Shown here: in pieces, positions 27,696 through 36,733 of the stretch | How positions within the stretch are numbered: position 1 is the first letter of the stretch | Layout of the letters: every line of letters begins with the position of its first letter | Assembly (NCBI GenBank): GCA_030625885.1 | Contig: DAOUPZ010000012.1 | Location: 43,216-107,215 of the forward strand | Length of the DNA stretch: 64,000 nucleotides | Source of the DNA: Clostridia bacterium | Lineage (GTDB): Bacteria; Bacillota; DAOUPZ01 | Direction of reading: 5' to 3' | Made by a program: the position numbers and the translations under genes | Notes under the pieces: generated by a model | Databases searched by the model: none | Told to the model about the DNA's origin: nothing | The model's input: only the letters and a program-made list of their open reading frames with translations

Positions 27696-28916
27696 GTGAA
27701 TACAATTGTATTTATTAACACCCAAAAGTCCGGATCTAGCCGTGAAGCAATTAAAGCTGCTGATCGTCTAGGCTACTATACTGTATTACTTACCGATAGA
27801 ATGACTTTTTTAGAAAAACGTACCGAATTTCCTGATGTCCACCTTATGAAGTTATGCAATCTAAAGAATTTTGAGAATATTAAGGATGCGATTAAACACC
27901 TAATTTCACAAGCACTAAAAATCTGCGCAATTGTCAGTTTTGTTGATCCGTATTGTACAACTGCATGTAGGTTAGCTGAAGAATTTAGTGTAAACAAATT
28001 TTCTACGGAAGCCATTCGTATTATGGAAAACAAGCTTCTTTCTCGACAGACTTTATCTAAATTACCTTACCGTCCGAAATTTAGAAGTTTATCAAAGAAT
28101 GATTCATTTTCCAAGAGTCAACTTAATAGTTGTTTCCCCCTTATTATGAAATCGCCGAATTCTTGTGGTTCTAAAGATGTATTTAAGATTAATAGCTTCA
28201 AATGTTTTAAACACCAAATGGAAAACCTTTTTATAAAATATCCTGATGACGTCATTTTAGTTGAAGAATTTCTTGACGGACCTCAATATCTAATTGAAAC
28301 GGTTGTTTTTGAAAATACAGTACACATTATTGCCATCATCCAACAGGAAATAACATTTGGTCAGCGTTTTATTATTACAGGATATAACCTAATGGTTGAT
28401 CCACCAACAGATTTTTATAAAAACTTGAAAACAGCAGTCACATCTATCATAGAAAGCCATGGAATGGAATCAGGCACTTGTCATCTAGAAATGCGCTATG
28501 TAAAAGGTCAATGGAAATTAATTGAAATTAACCCTCGGATATCTGGCGCAGGAATGAATAAAATGATCGAAATCGCCCTAGGTATAAATTTAGTTGAAGA
28601 AACTTTAAAATACATACTGGGACTGGATTATAATATTAAACCAAGATATAAGATACCCTGTTTCACCAAATATGTCGTTATTTCAGAAACGGGAATCTTA
28701 GAGAAAGTCACCGGCAAAAATAGAGCCACTAAATCCCCGGGCGTTAAAGCCGTTTATGTTAAGCCGCGAAAAAACACTCTACTCACACCACCTATATCCA
28801 TGGGTAATCGTTATGCCTATGTGATCGCAACTGGAGACAGTGAAGAAGACGCAAAGCAAAACGCAAAATATGCCGCTTCCCAAATTAATTTTTCCCTTTC
28901 ACCTCCTCCGGTTTAA
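27696..28916 (+). CDS. ATP-grasp carboxylate-amine ligase
   Basis: The 406-residue protein has the layout of the BL00235/LAL-type ATP-grasp ligases. An N-terminal nucleotide-like fold (TIVFINTQKSGSS) is followed by MENKLLSRQTL. The ATP-binding core LIMKSPNSCGSKDV (about 149) and ILVEEFLDGPQYLIE (about 188) come next, then the metal site LIEINPRISGAGM (about 274). A C-terminal domain ends in ATGDSEEDAKQNA. It starts at GTG 27696 after AAGGAG. As the last gene of the four-gene operon it would supply a second, different amide-bond-forming activity. The substrates are unknown; a small peptide or modified amino acid product is inference. Confidence 0.85.
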   Translation: MNTIVFINTQKSGSSREAIKAADRLGYYTVLLTDRMTFLEKRTEFPDVHLMKLCNLKNFENIKDAIKHLISQALKICAIVSFVDPYCTTACRLAEEFSVNKFSTEAIRIMENKLLSRQTLSKLPYRPKFRSLSKNDSFSKSQLNSCFPLIMKSPNSCGSKDVFKINSFKCFKHQMENLFIKYPDDVILVEEFLDGPQYLIETVVFENTVHIIAIIQQEITFGQRFIITGYNLMVDPPTDFYKNLKTAVTSIIESHGMESGTCHLEMRYVKGQWKLIEINPRISGAGMNKMIEIALGINLVEETLKYILGLDYNIKPRYKIPCFTKYVVISETGILEKVTGKNRATKSPGVKAVYVKPRKNTLLTPPISMGNRYAYVIATGDSEEDAKQNAKYAASQINFSLSPPPV

Positions 28917-29006
28917 GAGGATGTAAAGGTGGCGTACAAATAGACTTACGATTGAAAAAAATACTAAGAATGAGGTATTTAGATATGTATTTTGAATTTT
29001 CAAAAT

Positions 29007-29036
29007 AGCCAAAGTGGATTTAACAATTCTTCGGCT
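29007..29036 (-). terminator. Possible terminator of the ABC transporter operon
   Basis: Arms AGCCAAAG / CTTCGGCT form a stem with one G-T-type mismatch, followed on the minus strand by ATTTT. It lies 60 bp past the ATPase gene. Confidence 0.4.
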
Positions 29037-29095
29037 TTCATTTATGTTTGAGAGAAAAGTAGTATCCCCCCACGCTTTAATTGATAATACAATAC

Positions 29096-29869
29096 TTAAA
29101 TTCCCATATCTATTAACCATGAAGAGAGTTGTTCTTCACGTTTTCTTATATCTTGATTTTCTTTTACATATTTACCCAAATGTTTTTCACCAACAATATT
29201 CCCGTCTATCATAAATAATATCCGTTCTGATTTTGCAGCTACTTTAACATCATGTGTAACTAGAAGAATAGTAGTACCTATTTCATTGATATTTTCTAGC
29301 AATTCCATAATTTCATTTGTAGCTTTTGAATTTAATGCGCCTGTTGGTTCATCACCAAAAATAATTTTAGGTTGGTTAATAAGTGACCTACAAATACCTA
29401 CTCTTTGAAGCTGACCACCAGAAGCTTGTGTAATATCCTTATCGGCAAGTTCAGAAATCCCTGTTTTTTTCATCAATTCAATCGCTCTTTTATTGATTTC
29501 TTTACGGCTATTACTTTTTTCTAAGTAAGCAGAAAGAATGATGTTATCAAAAATACATAAATTCTTTAAAAGGTGTCCTTGCTGAAAAATAAATCCCATT
29601 TTGGTTAAACGTAGATTAGACAGCTCTCTTTCAGATAATGTTGATATGTCCTGTCCGTCAAATACAACGCTTCCTGCGGTCATTTTATCCATCCCACTGA
29701 TATTGTAAAGAAACGTTGATTTTCCACAACCGGAAGCGCCCATAACAGTAACAAATTCACCTCGTTTTATTTGTACATTGATACTTTTAAGTACCGTTTG
29801 GGCGTTCCCTTTTCCGACATTATAAACTTTTTTCAATCCACTTGTTTCTAATATTATATTGTTCATCAT
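29096..29869 (-). CDS. ABC transporter ATP-binding protein (MacB/LolD type)
   Basis: The 257-residue ATPase has Walker A GASGCGKST (about 40), Q-loop FIFQQGHLL, signature ASGGQLQRVGI, Walker B IIFGDEPTGALN and H-loop VTHD. The signature and the partner permease place it in the MacB/LolD/BceA group that exports lipids or peptides or senses antimicrobials. The start ATG is preceded by AGGAGGTG. It lies 10 bp behind the permease gene. Confidence 0.92.
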   Translation of the reverse strand: MMNNIILETSGLKKVYNVGKGNAQTVLKSINVQIKRGEFVTVMGASGCGKSTFLYNISGMDKMTAGSVVFDGQDISTLSERELSNLRLTKMGFIFQQGHLLKNLCIFDNIILSAYLEKSNSRKEINKRAIELMKKTGISELADKDITQASGGQLQRVGICRSLINQPKIIFGDEPTGALNSKATNEIMELLENINEIGTTILLVTHDVKVAAKSERILFMIDGNIVGEKHLGKYVKENQDIRKREEQLSSWLIDMGI

Positions 29870-29879
29870 TAAGCACCTC

Positions 29880-32219
29880 CTATTCTGTAAGCATTTTAGT
29901 TATGTCAATTTTCTTGATAGATGTAGTACACATTAGTGTGGTAATCGTTACAATAAGTATCAATGTAAAAGGACATAAAAGATAAGACACGATCGGATTA
30001 ACCACAAACTGTATTTTTGAAGCGCCCATAAAAGACATCAGTATACTAACCAATCCTTGACCGATTGTATTAGAAAAGATCGTTCCAACAATAATCCCTA
30101 TTCCTAATACAAGTAGTGTCCTCACAATATACTGTACTTGTATTTTTCTTAAGGTGAAGCCTATACTTCTCATAATTGCTATTTGAGAAGTATCTTTCGC
30201 GATTAACATTTTCAGAAATAAGGATGTGATTAATATAGAAATAAGTATAGCAATCACAATCGCTACTATAGTAACAAGCTGCACTTGTTTTATGGTCGTA
30301 CCTAATGTTTGTGTTAAGTAATCTTCTAAGTAAGTAACCTTTGCAGACGGAAAATGCTTTGTATATTCGGCAATTTTATTGCTAATATTCACGTCCTGTT
30401 TTGTGTTTACATTGATGGTATACCAAAGTGTTGTTTCAGAATTATATGGTAGCATTGCCTTTGCCGTCTTACCACCATTGGTAACATCTTGATAAATACC
30501 GCTCACTAACATTTCTTGTTCCTCTTCATTGACTACCAATAAAAGTGTATCGCCAACAACTTTTCCTAGTCCGTCCGCCTTTAACTGCGAAAGCGCTATT
30601 TCATTACCAACCTTTGGTACAGTTCCTTTTAAATATTCCAAAGGAAAAATTGAGAAATCGCCTGTTTCCACATTGATGTTTTCCCAACCGCCATCACTGT
30701 TTAAGACGCTATATTTACAGGTGATATGTGGAGAAAATTTTTCAATGTCTCTATCTTTTTCTATATATTCAACCATATTCGTAAACGCTTGTGTTGCGTT
30801 ATTTGATTGTTGTAAATCAATACGAATATCACTTTGCCCAACTCCCATATAAGAAATAAACGTAGGTGATTGAAGCGTATTCAAAAAATTTATAGGTACA
30901 ATAATGATAAACGAACAGATTACGAAGCTAGTAAATAACAACAAATACATTTTTAATCTTCCTAATACATCTTTTATACCTAAAAACACATTGGTATCAA
31001 GCAATCTATTTTTCCTAAGCGCAAGCAACCTTGTATTTACTTTTGTTGTTCCCATTGCTCCAGAACGTAATGCTTCAACTGCTGTTATTTTTTCAAATCT
31101 TCTAAGAACAATTATACAAAAGAAAATGACGATCACAAATACTAAAACAGTACTAAGAAAAGGAATGAGAAAATGCCTCATATTCTTACTAGCTGTACCT
31201 ATATATAAGGAAATATTAGCAGTAAATAATTTACTTACACCTAAAGATAATAAATAACCGCTCATACAAGCTAATGCTGACATGACTATGTATTTTATGA
31301 GATAAATTTTTTTAATATCTTTTTGCATAATTCCAATTGCCTTCATAACACCTATTTCTTTGTAATCTTCTTCCATAGTCGTGAGTATTGTAAATCTCAA
31401 ACAAAGCAGCGCAATGATTATAAGCAAAATACTTACTAAGATAATAACTACTGCTACAATGCCATCTGTTAAAGCATTCAATGTCTTAAATAATGAATAG
31501 TCTACAGTAGGACCTCTTTGTGGTAAATTTGACGATTGATAATCATTTGTAAATTTACTTATTTTGTTCAAATCTGTAAGTTGAAACTCAATCATATATT
31601 CCACTTTACCAATATTTTGATGGAGCGTATCGAAGTCGGCTTCATTTACTACAAATCGCTTTGAACTAATAATGGATGGGTTCATTTGCACGTCACGAAC
31701 AAAATCTGTAACGGTAAAAACCTTGTCAAATGATCCGTTGGATATTCTAATTGGGTCACTGATTTTTACATTTTTCTGCTGCATATAATAGATGGGAACG
31801 GCAATCTCTCCTTTAGAAACTTGTATTACTTGATTTTTTAAATTAAGTAATACATCAAATGAATGGTTTTGCTTTACAAACCCATTATCCATAACACTGT
31901 TTTTATCTGCTGTTTGGCTATTTCCGAAAAAAATATCTGCTCCATCAATCACTAGCATTTCAACAGTTTGCTGATCTTTTACAAGATTATTCCTCGATAC
32001 AAATGTATCAATTACAGACTCATCTATTTCCCCAGAGTGCATTTGCACAAAATGAGGGGCATTTGCTTTTTCAAATAAGTTATCTATAGAACCAAATAAC
32101 TCTATAATGACACGAGAGCCACTTGAAACGAGCAAGGAAGAAACCATAATAAAAATAAACAATGCTATTATGATGGCTTTATTTCTTTGAAAATCTTTTT
32201 TTAGTATCTTGAATAGCAT
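29880..32219 (-). CDS. ABC transporter permease, two FtsX domains
   Basis: The 779-residue permease has an N-terminal membrane helix (about 15-35), a large extracytoplasmic domain, a first FtsX core of three helices (about 255-375), a second extracytoplasmic domain, and a second FtsX core (about 640-770). The duplicated FtsX layout is that of permeases for lipoproteins, macrolides or peptides. Together with the ATPase it makes a complete exporter. With MFS and TetR upstream on the same strand it appears to be part of one drug- or peptide-resistance locus. Confidence 0.9.
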   Translation of the reverse strand: MLFKILKKDFQRNKAIIIALFIFIMVSSLLVSSGSRVIIELFGSIDNLFEKANAPHFVQMHSGEIDESVIDTFVSRNNLVKDQQTVEMLVIDGADIFFGNSQTADKNSVMDNGFVKQNHSFDVLLNLKNQVIQVSKGEIAVPIYYMQQKNVKISDPIRISNGSFDKVFTVTDFVRDVQMNPSIISSKRFVVNEADFDTLHQNIGKVEYMIEFQLTDLNKISKFTNDYQSSNLPQRGPTVDYSLFKTLNALTDGIVAVVIILVSILLIIIALLCLRFTILTTMEEDYKEIGVMKAIGIMQKDIKKIYLIKYIVMSALACMSGYLLSLGVSKLFTANISLYIGTASKNMRHFLIPFLSTVLVFVIVIFFCIIVLRRFEKITAVEALRSGAMGTTKVNTRLLALRKNRLLDTNVFLGIKDVLGRLKMYLLLFTSFVICSFIIIVPINFLNTLQSPTFISYMGVGQSDIRIDLQQSNNATQAFTNMVEYIEKDRDIEKFSPHITCKYSVLNSDGGWENINVETGDFSIFPLEYLKGTVPKVGNEIALSQLKADGLGKVVGDTLLLVVNEEEQEMLVSGIYQDVTNGGKTAKAMLPYNSETTLWYTINVNTKQDVNISNKIAEYTKHFPSAKVTYLEDYLTQTLGTTIKQVQLVTIVAIVIAILISILITSLFLKMLIAKDTSQIAIMRSIGFTLRKIQVQYIVRTLLVLGIGIIVGTIFSNTIGQGLVSILMSFMGASKIQFVVNPIVSYLLCPFTLILIVTITTLMCTTSIKKIDITKMLTE

Positions 32220-32310
32220 GTGTCGTCTATCCTCCTTTTCTTGTAAGGCATCTTCAAAAACAGCCTAGCATCTTTTACTTGTTATTTTATTTCAGCTACC
32301 TAAAGTTAAA

Positions 32311-33594
32311 TTATTGCTTTTCCAAAACCCTTATAGATTTTATTTTCAATATAACAAGAGATAATATCACTATAGAAATTCCAGAAATAATAAATAATAG
32401 TCCTATTCCTCTGCCTTCACCCGTGCCAATTACTTTCCCAATGGTAGAAACAAAAAGCCCATGATCTGATAACAGGGGATTAAAAATATAATCCGCTAAT
32501 ATACCAGCCAAAGCATAAGCAACTACATAACCTAATTGCGAAATCACACCAATAATTCCCCAGGCTCTACCTTGAGCTTCATTCACTACATTTTTTCTAA
32601 TCAATACGTCAGCACTGGTGTTGACAAACGGAAGTGCAGAGAAAAACAAAAATCCTGCTCCTGTAATAAAATAAATATTTGTTGTTAGCCCTATTAAGGA
32701 AAAGAAAATTCCTGCAAATCCTAACCCCCCCACCAAAACATTCGTATAATTTTTCTTGATATTAAAAATACCGATAAATAAGCTGCCTAGTAACATTCCC
32801 ATCGCACTAATAGACACAATCATACCCAATGTCTTAGTATCTGCTAATGGTAATACCATTGGCGTAAACAAAGTTTGTAAAAATCCCATGTAGAATGTAA
32901 CAATCGTAAGTAAGATGGTAAGAAGTAAGATACCTTTTGTAGAGACAATACTATTCCATCCCTGTTTTAAATCCTTTACAAAGTGAGGATACTCTCTTTT
33001 GACTTGTTGTGCCTTTAAACTTTTTCGTACCATTGCAACGGCAAAAACGGTTACAAAAAAGGTGCTTATATCAATGATTAAAATACTTTCCACATTTGTA
33101 ATGCCTAATAAAAATCCTGCTATGATTGGTGAAAGCAAATACTTTGAAGAAGAAGCAAGTTGTACTAATCCACTGGCTTTCGCAAATTCTTCTTCTGTCA
33201 ACAAATCCGTAATGGTTGCTTTATAAGCAGGTTCCGTAAGTGAACAAAAGATAGCACTAGACATAACGCCTATAGATATTTGCCAAATTTCGATATTTCC
33301 TGTTAGCATCATAACCAAAATGTAAATGAGTCCTAAAGCTGAACAGCCGTCACCCATCATCATCATCAGCCGTCTATCAAAACAATCTGCCAACACGCCC
33401 CCAATAGGGCTTAGTAAAATAGTAGGAAGAAATGCACACAATGTTACTAAAGAAACATAAGTAGCAGATTGCGTTGTTTGATAGACATAAACCCCTAAAG
33501 CAAAAGCAGTTAACCCACTACCAACACTTGAAATCAATTCTCCTAACCATATAATTAAAAACTTTCTAAAAGATTTATTTTTCGCTTGTTCCAT
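32311..33594 (-). CDS. MFS efflux transporter
   Basis: The 427-residue protein has about twelve membrane segments. Between helices 2 and 3 it has GGVLADCFDRRLMMMMGD, the conserved loop of the MFS_3 drug and siderophore exporters. It overlaps the tetR gene by 20 bp, so expression is coupled to the repressor. A multidrug or tetracycline/macrolide-type substrate is likely; the exact substrate cannot be read from sequence. Confidence 0.9.
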   Translation of the reverse strand: MEQAKNKSFRKFLIIWLGELISSVGSGLTAFALGVYVYQTTQSATYVSLVTLCAFLPTILLSPIGGVLADCFDRRLMMMMGDGCSALGLIYILVMMLTGNIEIWQISIGVMSSAIFCSLTEPAYKATITDLLTEEEFAKASGLVQLASSSKYLLSPIIAGFLLGITNVESILIIDISTFFVTVFAVAMVRKSLKAQQVKREYPHFVKDLKQGWNSIVSTKGILLLTILLTIVTFYMGFLQTLFTPMVLPLADTKTLGMIVSISAMGMLLGSLFIGIFNIKKNYTNVLVGGLGFAGIFFSLIGLTTNIYFITGAGFLFFSALPFVNTSADVLIRKNVVNEAQGRAWGIIGVISQLGYVVAYALAGILADYIFNPLLSDHGLFVSTIGKVIGTGEGRGIGLLFIISGISIVILSLVILKIKSIRVLEKQ

Positions 33595-34255
33595 TATGAC
33601 TACTACCTTTCTCCGCTCCCTCTATAGAGATGTCTCCAAATACCTCAGTCATATAAGCAAAGCTTCCTTTTTCAGCCCCTAAAGTAACCTCCATGGTATA
33701 AATGAAAGCCTGCACTTTTTGAATTATTTCATTTGGCTGCCAATTAAATAATCCATCATCAAATAGGAACGTTGATGATACAAGCAAAAATTCGATAACC
33801 TCTTTAGGATACAGTGTATGAAATAATCCCTCATCTATTCCTTGTTCTATCACTTCTACTAAAACCGGTGAAAGTTGTTTGATGGTTTCCACTAGACTTT
33901 TTTGATGCATTTCAGCATTATTTATTTGATGTAATTGATTAATCATTTCTTCTTTCACATTAGTTGTTGGTTTTTGTTCCATTATAATTCTAAAAAATTT
34001 TTCATGTACAGTAAGATTAGTATTGTCAACAATTGCTTTTGCTGCTGTTACGCCAACGGATACAAAACGCATTACAATGGCATCCATAACTTCTTCTTTG
34101 GATTTAAAGTAGTAATAAAAAGTACCCTTTGCAATACCAACCTCTTGTAAAATATCATTTACGGTTGTTTTTAAATACCCTTTCATAACAAACAATGTTT
34201 CAGCCACATCTAAAATCTCATTTCTTCGTTCTTCATATTCTTTTGAAATTCTCAT
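33575..34255 (-). CDS. TetR/AcrR-family repressor
   Basis: The 226-residue protein starts MRISKEYEERRNEIL. Its N-terminal helix-turn-helix of the TetR family follows (AETLFVMKGYLKTTVNDIL, then VGIAKGTFYYYFKSKEEV at about 35-60), with a ligand-binding helical C-terminal domain. The start is ATG 34255, 6 nt after AGGAGG. A longer frame from a GTG at 34270 would overlap the ribosome site itself. A 21-bp palindrome upstream is its likely operator, so it represses itself and the overlapping MFS gene. Confidence 0.92.
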   Translation of the reverse strand: MRISKEYEERRNEILDVAETLFVMKGYLKTTVNDILQEVGIAKGTFYYYFKSKEEVMDAIVMRFVSVGVTAAKAIVDNTNLTVHEKFFRIIMEQKPTTNVKEEMINQLHQINNAEMHQKSLVETIKQLSPVLVEVIEQGIDEGLFHTLYPKEVIEFLLVSSTFLFDDGLFNWQPNEIIQKVQAFIYTMEVTLGAEKGSFAYMTEVFGDISIEGAEKGSSHNGTSEK

Positions 34256-34273
34256 TTTTTGCCTCCTCACTTT

Positions 34274-34294
34274 CTAGACCGACCGTCGGTCTAG
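34274..34294. promoter_or_regulatory. TetR operator palindrome
   Basis: CTAGACCGAC, one base, GTCGGTCTAG: perfect 10-bp arms, GC-rich among AT-rich DNA, located between the -10 box and the tetR ribosome site. Confidence 0.85.
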
Positions 34295-34298
34295 GATA

Positions 34299-34327
34299 AT
34301 TGTAGTATATATTTTCTACAATGTCAA
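34299..34327 (-). promoter_or_regulatory. Sigma-A promoter of the tetR-MFS operon
   Basis: On the minus strand TTGACA (34322-34327), 17 bp, TACAAT (34299-34304). The transcription start would fall inside the TetR operator. Confidence 0.85.
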
Positions 34328-34372
34328 TCGTTATATGTAACATAATTGCTATATGGGAGGATATTCTTAAAC

Positions 34373-34417
34373 AAAAAAGGTACGGCTCCCTAAAATCAAG
34401 GGAGCCGTACCTTTTTT
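34373..34417. terminator. Bidirectional terminator
   Basis: Nineteen-base perfect arms from AAAAAAGGTACGGCTCCCT to its complement flank a 7-base loop, with A and T runs at the ends. It serves the acyl-CoA synthetase gene or insulates it from the efflux locus. Confidence 0.8.
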
Positions 34418-34458
34418 GAGATTTATACCTTTTTGCAATTATTACAGCAATTTACATT

Positions 34459-36093
34459 TCATCTCTCCGTTTGAACTGCTACTAAACCTATTGCACCGTA
34501 TTTTTCCCTTAAACGCGGTTTTTCAATCTTGCCGGTGGGATTACGGGGAACTTTATCGAAAATAATTTTCCGTGGACGCTTGTAACGTGGCATTGGGGTA
34601 CAGAATGTCTCTATTTCTTCTTCTGTGCACTTGCAATCCGGTTTTAGTTCCAAGATAGCAGCCGCTATTTCACCTAGACGCTTATCAGGCAATCCAATGA
34701 CGGCTACATCCTTAATTGCATCATGTGCACGGAGAAAATCTTCAATTTGTACCGGATATATATTCTCTCCACCGCTGATAATCACATCTTTTTTTCGGTC
34801 AACTAAATAAATGAAACCGTCTTCATCCATCCGAGCCATATCTCCAGTAAATAACCAACCGTCCTTGATGACTGCCGCAGTCGCTTCCGGGTCATTATAG
34901 TAGCATTTCATCACACCAGGTCCCTTGACAGCCAATTCCCCAACCTGTCCTTGAGTTACAGAGCATCCACTTTTGTCGGTAATCTTGACTTCCCAATTGT
35001 GGCCCGGTATTCCAATCGCGCCAACTTTATGAATATTCTCAGTACCTAAATGGACACAGCCGGGACCGATTGATTCACTCAAACCATAATTCGTATCATA
35101 AAGATGGTTAGGAAAATACTTTTTCCAGCGAGTAATTAAGCTGGGTGGAACAGGTTGAGCACCAATATGCATCAGTCTCCACTGGGAAAGTTCATAATCT
35201 TCCAGCTTCACATCTCCTCTTTCAATCGCATCAAGAATATCCTGTGCCCAGGGAACCAAAAGCCAAACAATGGTGATTTTTTCTTCAGAGATTGTTCTAA
35301 GTATCCATTCCGGCTTGATCCCGCGAAGCAATACCGCTTTACTCCCCGACAACAAACTACCAAACCAATGCATCTTCGCACCAGTATGATAAAGCGGTGG
35401 AATGCACAAAAAATTATCTTGATGATTTTGACCATGATGCTTATTTTCCGTATAACATGCCGACATCAAACTTCGGTGCGTATGCAAAATTGCTTTTGGA
35501 AACCCCGTCGTCCCCGAGGAGAAATATATGACCGCATCATCTTCGTCTGCAAGTTTAATCTGGGGTGCTTCAGAAGAACAGTTAGCAGTAAGGCGGTCAT
35601 AGTTTTCAGCAAAAGAAGGCCGGTTTTCCCCTGCAAAAAGAAGTGTCTTCACTTCAGGAATCTGATCATAAATGGTTTCCACCCGACCAATAAATTGAGG
35701 TCCAAAAATCAAAGCAACGGTTTCCGATAAATCTAAACAATATTTTATTTCCTCAGCCGTATAGCGAAAGTTTAATGGTACGGCAATAGCGCCTGTCTTT
35801 AATATTCCAAAATAAATCGGCAGCCACTCCAAGCAATTCATCAAAAGAATTGCCACCTTATCCCCTTTTTTTATTCCCCTCTTCACCAATAGATTGGCAA
35901 TTCGATTTGCTTTCTCTTCAAAAACACACCATGTCATTTCCCTTCGGTATTCACCATTGGGGTTGTTTTCAATCAGTTCATACTCACGCCAGATAACATT
36001 GTGCTTATCCTGGAGATCCAAATTAATCTCAGTCAGGCAAGTCTCCTGTCCATAATTCTCAGCATTGCGTGATAATATTTCTGTAATAAGCAT
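34459..36093 (-). CDS. AMP-dependent acyl-CoA synthetase
   Basis: The 544-residue enzyme activates a carboxylic acid to acyl-AMP and then acyl-CoA. The ANL-superfamily motifs are present: YFSSGTTGFPKAILHTH (P-loop, about 185), YGLSES (about 330), GWLFTGDMARMDEDGF (about 405), DRKKDVIISGGENIYP, and the catalytic Lys in NPTGKIEK near 520. The start is ATG 36093, 8 nt after GGGAGG; a longer ATG frame from 36135 would add 14 residues and bypass this site. Medium- or long-chain or aryl acids are plausible substrates, but the specificity is not readable. It is monocistronic. Two copies of a 60-bp direct repeat lie upstream. Confidence 0.9.
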   Translation of the reverse strand: MLITEILSRNAENYGQETCLTEINLDLQDKHNVIWREYELIENNPNGEYRREMTWCVFEEKANRIANLLVKRGIKKGDKVAILLMNCLEWLPIYFGILKTGAIAVPLNFRYTAEEIKYCLDLSETVALIFGPQFIGRVETIYDQIPEVKTLLFAGENRPSFAENYDRLTANCSSEAPQIKLADEDDAVIYFSSGTTGFPKAILHTHRSLMSACYTENKHHGQNHQDNFLCIPPLYHTGAKMHWFGSLLSGSKAVLLRGIKPEWILRTISEEKITIVWLLVPWAQDILDAIERGDVKLEDYELSQWRLMHIGAQPVPPSLITRWKKYFPNHLYDTNYGLSESIGPGCVHLGTENIHKVGAIGIPGHNWEVKITDKSGCSVTQGQVGELAVKGPGVMKCYYNDPEATAAVIKDGWLFTGDMARMDEDGFIYLVDRKKDVIISGGENIYPVQIEDFLRAHDAIKDVAVIGLPDKRLGEIAAAILELKPDCKCTEEEIETFCTPMPRYKRPRKIIFDKVPRNPTGKIEKPRLREKYGAIGLVAVQTER

Positions 36094-36135
36094 TTCTCTT
36101 TCCTCCCATTCTACAAAAATAAAAAAATATTGCAC

Positions 36136-36272
36136 GTTTAATAATTTAAAAACCGTACTTCGTAAAAATAATAAAACACCACACTACATTATAATATGAC
36201 AAAAGATATTGTGTGTTTGATAATTAAATTACCGTACTTCATAAAATAATAAAACACTACACTATATTATAA
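36136..36272. repeat. Tandem 60-bp direct repeat upstream of acyl-CoA synthetase
   Basis: Copies at 36136-36195 and 36215-36272 share the ACCGTACTTC core, AATAATAAAACAC and the CACTA-ATTATAA end. They sit where the promoter of the acyl-CoA synthetase should be, so they may be duplicated promoter or operator units. Confidence 0.6.
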
Positions 36273-36385
36273 ATTGATACAATCAGTTAATCAATAGCTT
36301 CTTAGTTGAATAGCGTGAATAATTGTGTCAGAACCATCTGTAATGAGATTAGAGCACTTTACATCTAATCAATTAGTTAATAAAA

Positions 36386-36431
36386 AACCTAGATGATCGT
36401 CACCTTTTTTCAGGTGTCTAATATCTAGGTT
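36386..36431 (-). terminator. Terminator (now fused to a MATE remnant)
   Basis: Arms AACCTAGAT / ATCTAGGTT with an inner CACC/GGTG pairing are followed on the minus strand by six T. No intact gene lies upstream; it once served either the MATE gene or a lost gene. Confidence 0.6.
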
Positions 36432-36600
36432 ACAATTCATATTTGCTTCCTCTTTTTTATTCATACCCATTAATCGTGATGCATAACTACCTCCGCCAAT
36501 ACCAAATGCCAAACCAAAAGAAGATACAACCATCACATTTGGAAAAACGACTTAAATTGCTCCAATGGCTTCAGTACCTAGCCAGGCTGGACACATGTTT
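36432..36600 (-). pseudogene. MATE efflux transporter fragment
   Basis: On the minus strand the frame reads AWLGTEAIGAI, an in-frame TAA (36552-36554), then VVSSFGLAFGIGGGSYASRL and MGMNKKEEAN. This is the conserved stretch after the second helix of MATE family transporters. Both ends of the gene are missing and the 3' part runs into a terminator. Only about 55 codons remain. Confidence 0.75.
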
Positions 36601-36733
36601 TATATTACATTATATACTAAAAAAACTATTAATTTCCAATTGGATTCAGTCTTGTCCCATGATATAATTTCAACATCAAGTTAGTTTATATAAAGGTTTA
36701 ATTAATCAAAATAAAATGATAAGGGAGATTATT

